A program made the position numbers and the translations under genes. This document shows, in pieces, positions 59,255 to 64,000 of a stretch of 64,000 nucleotides of DNA (the first letter of the stretch is position 1; each line of letters opens with the position of its first letter). Origin of the DNA: Malus domestica (Eukaryota > Streptophyta > Magnoliopsida > Rosales > Rosaceae); contig NC_091677.1 in NCBI RefSeq assembly GCF_042453785.1, forward strand, positions 32,037,001-32,101,000. The letters are read 5' to 3'. A model generated the notes under the pieces. It was given only the letters and a program-made list of their open reading frames with translations, did not search any database and had not been told where the DNA came from.

Positions 59255-61450
59255 GGTGCACCCCAACTCGAATCCTGACACGCCCCGACCCTGATATTCC
59301 CCGAATACCAGGATAAACACGTGCTGGCCGACACCCGAGGGTGACGAAAGCCATTAATTGATACAAAAGCTAAGAATAAGAAATAAATACGGGTTATGAA
59401 TTTAAATACAATGAATGAAAATTTTTACGAACGTGTTCAAAACATACAACTAAACCTAATCACTAAAAAGAATTAAGATAAAATTGAATGAATAAAGAAG
59501 TAGGTCCTACATCGAGAGGATTCAAAGATGCTACTGCGGAAGTGTCTTGACGTCATGATTAGGTGCCTTGAATCTAAGTCCTGAATGGGGGCGCAAAACA
59601 AAGGTGAGTGGACCAAGTTCATATATACCATAATAATAAAACAGTTATCAAGAAACTAACCCCCACAGTTATATAATGAAAACTACTAGCATAATAAATG
59701 ATGGATTTAATAAAAATCCTAGCATGCCAAAAATATCTCAAAAGCCACATAGCGGAATATCATCGCAGAAATCAAAACAGTAAACGTCTCATAAATTGTC
59801 TCGTAAGCGCGATGTGCTGCTAGAAAGATCACTGAATAAATATAACTCCCGGCCCAATGCTTGCACACCTAAGTCTCTGTGCCCATAGCCAGAGATAACT
59901 CCCTCCCGGCCCAATGTCTGTCACCGTGTCCCTCAGCCTTTTGCTAGGGATTATTTCTCTCGGCCTAATTGCCAACACCATATCCTTACCCTAGGCGGCA
60001 TAGTGTCTACTAAGTACGCACAAATAGTTACGCCTCTCATAAATAACTACTTCATAGTATAAATCTCGTCCATCGTCTATACTATAAAGAGGGGTTTCAA
60101 AAACATGTTCTAGCATCCTATCGTCATCTATCAGATAGTCTACCAGTTCATGGTTTTTATAGAAAATACGATATATCAAAATATAGCTCAATATAGGCCA
60201 ACAATTAATTCCTCACCAAAAACACGAAACGAAAATCAACATATTCAATAAACATGCTTATCATAAATCAAATCATAAACTCGTAAGGCATGCTATTCAT
60301 TTATGCAATTAAACTATAAAATCATGTAATTTTAGAAAGAGGTCCACTCACAGTACTTAGTTGCCAAAAGCTGCGCCACTAGCGAAGACGGAAACGTCAC
60401 AATAATTGCCCCTAAGCACACAAAGAGTCCAATAAATAAAACTATATAATAGCAATTGAATTTGGGAAAACGGACATTGGAAACGGATTTAGAACGTCGA
60501 ATTACCCTAAGAAGGGTCCCGGACGAAAACCCAAAAAGTCAACCCTAAAATCAACGTTGACCGGGGGTCAACGGTCAACTAGGCCAAATGGGCTTGGATT
60601 CGGATTAAGGTTTAGGTTAAATAGGATTCGGATCTATTGGGTTTTGGGTTTAGGGTCCTAAGGTTTTTGGTTAAAAGGGGTTAGGATGAACAGGGGCTGG
60701 TTTGGGCTTAAGCCCAAACACACACACATGCACATGCACATGCATACATAACATGCATATACACACACGCACACATACCCTAAATACACACACACACACA
60801 CACACACACACACGGGCTGCACACTCACACACCCACACAAACCTATGGCCCGAAGGCCTTAAGGCCAAAAAAGGCTGGGCTTGAGCCCTTTAGCAAAAAC
60901 CGGCCTAAGGCCCTTTGGGTCTTTAAAACAATATAACTAAAAATAAAAATGAAACGGGCTGGGGTTTTGGGTTGAGGCGTAACGGGCTTAAGGCCTGTGG
61001 GGTTTTCTAAACGGCCTGAGAGGCCTGGTTTTGCCGAAGAAGAAGGCCGGAAATTCGGCTGGAAAACCATCCAACTTTAAACGGTCATAACTTTGTCAAA
61101 ACTCAACAAAATCAAGTGATTCAAAAACTAAAGTTGTAGCCCTCGAAGATACGAAGAGAAGGATACCTCACACGACATCTAAAACGCCGTGGTTTGGCCG
61201 GAAAATGCCTCGAAATCCTCGGTGGTCGCCGGAAACTGGGTAAGATTCAAATGAGTATAACTTCTTCAATACTCAACGAAATTGAGTGAATCAAAAAGGA
61301 AAGTTGTAGTACTCGATGAGACGAAGAGATTTATACCTTTCACAGTGGCCAACGCGCCGTGGTTTGGCCGGAAATTGCCTCGAAAGTGGCGGTCTGGTTC
61401 GGAGCTGTCCGGGTTTCATGGTTCGACTTCCAAGATGCCAAGACTATGGT
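59255..61450. mobile_element. Unclassified repeat element with CA microsatellite and tandem block
   Basis: The stretch starts near TGACACGCCCCGACCCTGAT, a sequence I recall as a dispersed Rosaceae repeat head. It continues through repeated TCCCGGCCCAATG blocks (59850 and 59905). Next is a CA-rich tract (60718-60832) and a GC-richer segment rich in GGCCT. Last is a tandem pair of about 170-bp units (about 61078-61220 and 61250-61390) sharing AAAGTTGTAG, GACGAAGAGA-like and GCCGTGGTTTGGCCGGAAA. No gag, pol or transposase could be read. The boundaries are approximate. Confidence 0.5.
60718..60832. repeat. CA-rich microsatellite
   Basis: The tract contains interrupted CA/CATG repeats with a pure run of about 12 CA units near 60787-60812. 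ORFs called across it on both strands are low-complexity artefacts. Confidence 0.9.
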
Positions 61451-61454
61451 TGAG

Positions 61455-61746
61455 TTCATAGCTGTTGGAAGTTTTGAGACTCTTGTCCCACATTGGGGAA
61501 AACAAGATTCACAAGGGCCTTTATATAGATTTAGTGCTTTAGTCTAGTAATTAGAATATGAGCCATTTGGAAATGGATTGAAGGCTTGGGCCTTATGGTT
61601 GTGTGGATTAGGCTTGTATAATATAGCCTAAATACAATGCAGAAGATGCAAATCCCATGGGGTCGAGTCCAGGGACGAGTGAGTACCAATCTGGCAGTGG
61701 GATATTTCCGATTAAGCTGATGGAGCATAGATGACTGAGGGTCTTA
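61455..61746. other. 3' flank of the valyl-tRNA synthetase gene, LTR-like sequence
   Basis: GTTGGAAGTTTTGAGACTCT followed by TGTCCCACATTGG and TTTATATAGA resembles the start and TATA region of a plant LTR, but no second copy was found here. The right end should contain the 3' UTR of the minus-strand gene ending at 61747. Confidence 0.4.
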
Positions 61747-63423
61747 TTATGTGACCAGAACACTTGATTCGAGCAATGCTAATCGGTTTTTGGTGAGAGT
61801 AATCTTCTCTTCTGTTTCTGCCGCCTTTTCTTGAACTCCACGGACAATATCTTCAGGAGCTTTCTCCACAAACTGCATGCGCAAAACTGATATCGTCAGA
61901 GGTATGATACGTGTGCATACATGCACAGCATGCGAACGACTATGCTAAAGAAAGAAAGGACTCAACATAACATGCACGCATCATAACAAGAAATTACTAT
62001 AACTCACTTTTATTTGTTTTCATTTAACACGAGATGCAAAAAATTTAACGAAACTCCAGATGATGGATGTATCAAGCGGGCAGAATTGATGTTGGCAAAA
62101 TTTCCAAAATTTCTAAGCTCATCTTACCAAATGTTTTAGGTTTTTATTTAATTTTGGTTCGAAATCCAATCATTTCAGTCAATGGATCCTTAGGGAACAA
62201 TACATGTAAAATACTTTCTCCGATCAATGCCAACTGCCAAGCGCTTAAACATGAGTTAAAAATATTCATACTTTAGGAGAGCTGAGCCGAGCTTTAAGTC
62301 CATCATATTCTGTCTGCATCTTGGAAAGTCTCTTAGATAGGCGTTGGATTTCGGCAGTAATATCAATCATGTCAGCAAGAGGGAGATATGCCTCTAGCCC
62401 TTCACCAGCTACAAGATGGACAGATTGATCCGCATTCCCTGAAATAAAAGACATCCGCCAAATATATGCCTCAGCATCAGGTCATATAAAGCCATAAAAA
62501 TAAATGACAATAAACATGAACATTTCCGGGCCTTGGCCAAATGGAAAATAATCGATGAAGAAACGTGCCTGGGGGAGAATCGGTGAAATTGATGTTTTGT
62601 AAATCTAGCCTGGAGAGAAGAGCTAAAACTTCTTTTTCTTTCTGCATCAAAATATAAATAAATATTTAAGCGAGTTAGTGGTAATGATAATTATGTCCAA
62701 ATAAAAATAATTGCTGGAGAATGAATACGTACCCATATGTATTCAGTGACTTCTTCAGTTGCAACTATAGATGCTGATATACGCTTTACAGGCTCAACAG
62801 AATATTCTGCTCGAGCATTTCTGATAGCTCTAGTCTAAGAATAACAAAGAAGAAAACTTAGTAATTTAATCAGCCACTTTTGACTACAAGAAAAATATAC
62901 AAGATAGCAAAAAGTGCCATTTGGATTTGGGTATGGACCACTAAACAAGAAGGATGATGGAATATCCACTCACCAAAGCCTGTAAATTTTCAAAATTTTT
63001 AATCGAATTGCTCTTCCTTGGAAGTGAAGTCAGTGGCCACGGAGATACAATAAGAGCTTCTTTTCGGTAGGGGAGCGCCTGTATCAAAGCAATCATTCAT
63101 TTTAATTGAAACATTATCGGGGCCAACAGTACAATGAAAGCGAACAAGCAGTCCACCCTAAATCCTAAGCAAAAGCTTTTCCATTTAATAATTACCCCAT
63201 AAGAAAATAATAAATACCTTATCAGTAGAGAAGTTGAATTCAACTCAAATGCTGAATATAGTGAATCAATTTTACCTGCCAGAGTTCCTCGGTCACAAAT
63301 GGCATGAAGGGGTGTAGTAATTTAAGTATGTTTTAAAAAACATACAATAGAACTGCCTGTGTAACAGAAGCAACTGAATCACCACTAGAGTGGTAAAGAT
63401 GAGCTTTACTGGCCTCGATGTAC
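61747..63423 (-). pseudogene. Valine--tRNA ligase, organellar type, 3' exons with a nonsense codon
   Basis: Six exons on the minus strand keep phase: 63276-63423, 62974-63078, 62733-62834, 62569-62641, 62272-62438 and 61747-61872 (stop TAA at 61747-61749). They encode the anticodon-binding domain (YIEASKAHLY, LHPFMPFVTEELWQ, ALPYRKEALIVSPWP) and the C-terminal coiled-coil arm (GLEAYLPLADMIDI, RLSKRLSKMQTEYDGL, VEKAPEDIVRG, LTKNRLALLES). The latter is typical of bacterial-type ValRS used in plastids and mitochondria (the EMB2247 type in Arabidopsis). The enzyme charges tRNA-Val. The catalytic part lies beyond the right edge. The 63276-63423 exon holds an in-frame TAA at 63333-63335, where homologues keep a continuous helix. 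The intron after 62569 uses a GC donor. All other sites look functional, so a recent nonsense allele or sequence error is possible. Confidence 0.88.
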
Positions 63424-64000
63424 CTACATAAGTGAAATAAGTCGACAATTGATAAAGGTGTAAATCAGTGCATCTGAGCTCAGCAGAAGATATTAACAAA
63501 AAAGAAAAAGAAAACGGTTAACATTCTTATTTTCTGTTATTTTAGTAAGAAACACTCACTTTCAATGATAAAAAACCTAAGAGCAATTCCAGCGGGGACC
63601 AAATGTCCCAGCCTTCAGTCCAAAAACCAAGCCAGGCCTCAGTCAATCAAGTCCACCCCAACAAATTGACTGGAACCCAGCCCGAGCTGGGCAAGAGCCC
63701 AGCCCAAAAGAGACTGAGACAGAAACCGGGGAGGAAGCCTGGCGCGTGCGCTTCACGCAGCCGTGGCGCGAGTGCCCAACAAGCTTTCAGAGCTCGGGCC
63801 CGCGTGCAGGTGCTGTCAGTTCCACCCCCCGAGTTTGCGACGTGGCTCTCTCTCTGCCGTTGGATTTCCAACGGCTAGTTTTCTAGACCGTTGGATTTCC
63901 AACGGTAAAAAAATTTTAAATTTTACTTTTAAACTAGGCCGTCAGATCAAAGATCAACGGTCCACGTTTTTTTCACAAAAAGTAAATAAATAAATAAAAA
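63424..64000. mobile_element. Start of a TIR transposon (PIF/Harbinger-like?) in the synthetase intron
   Basis: The sequence TAAGAGCAATTCCAGC at 63579 resembles the TAA plus GAGCA-type ends of PIF/Harbinger MITEs. What follows is more GC-rich than its surroundings and contains two copies of an 18-bp palindrome CCGTTGGATTTCCAACGG (63857-63874 and 63888-63905). The right end is outside the window, so the element is unconfirmed. The first about 150 bases are the remaining intron of the synthetase gene. Confidence 0.45.

Noticed and set aside
60658..60884. Cys/Val- and Thr/His-rich ORFs on both strands
   Set aside because: Translations of the CA microsatellite.

Overview
This window looks like nuclear DNA of a woody dicot, most likely Rosaceae and probably the apple/pear tribe. 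The evidence is intron-rich genes with GT-AG splice sites, AT-rich intergenic DNA, and many short-interspersed, foldback (MITE) and LTR elements of types I associate with that group. The species assignment is inference. No prokaryotic, organellar or CRISPR features were seen.

Layout, left to right. 1-1656: intergenic, with a short tandem repeat. 1657-2428 (-): Hikeshi/OPI10-like Hsp70 nuclear-import factor, two exons. 2741-3146: long-armed foldback element. 3762-10331 (-): ALY/THO4 mRNA-export adaptor, six coding exons. Its largest intron holds a 5'-truncated LINE that landed inside an older inverted-repeat element. 10800-13145: intergenic head-to-head spacer with MITE/SINE relics. 13146-19796 (+): complete XPC/RAD4 nucleotide-excision-repair gene, 13 coding exons. 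20591-26577 (-): complete but decayed LTR retrotransposon with an antisense coiled-coil ORF. 26583-29300: repeats, including a tandem duplication carrying a SINE. 29310-30636 (-): HMGA-type linker-histone/AT-hook protein. 31000-34000: nested small transposons. 35004-37937 (-): myosin-binding (GTD-binding domain) membrane protein.

39727 to about 56698 (-): a gene resembling the chloroplast senescence-associated AAF/SPA15 family, heavily invaded. One intron carries a 6-kb non-autonomous LTR element (45590-51587). A 4.7-kb Copia element (51842-56557) sits inside an exon, eight bases from its splice donor. 57880-61450: diverged repeats and an unclassified element with a CA microsatellite. 61747-63423 (-, continuing past the right edge): the 3' part of an organellar valyl-tRNA synthetase gene, whose reading frame holds a premature stop. 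63575-64000: the start of another transposon.

The genes are ordinary, independently expressed housekeeping genes (mRNA export, DNA repair, chromatin, organelle-cytoskeleton tethering, organellar translation); there is no operon-like system. The noteworthy content is the way transposons have reshaped them: two genes appear broken (exonic Copia insertion; nonsense codon), two introns use GC donors, and one LTR element carries an ORF antisense to its polyprotein.
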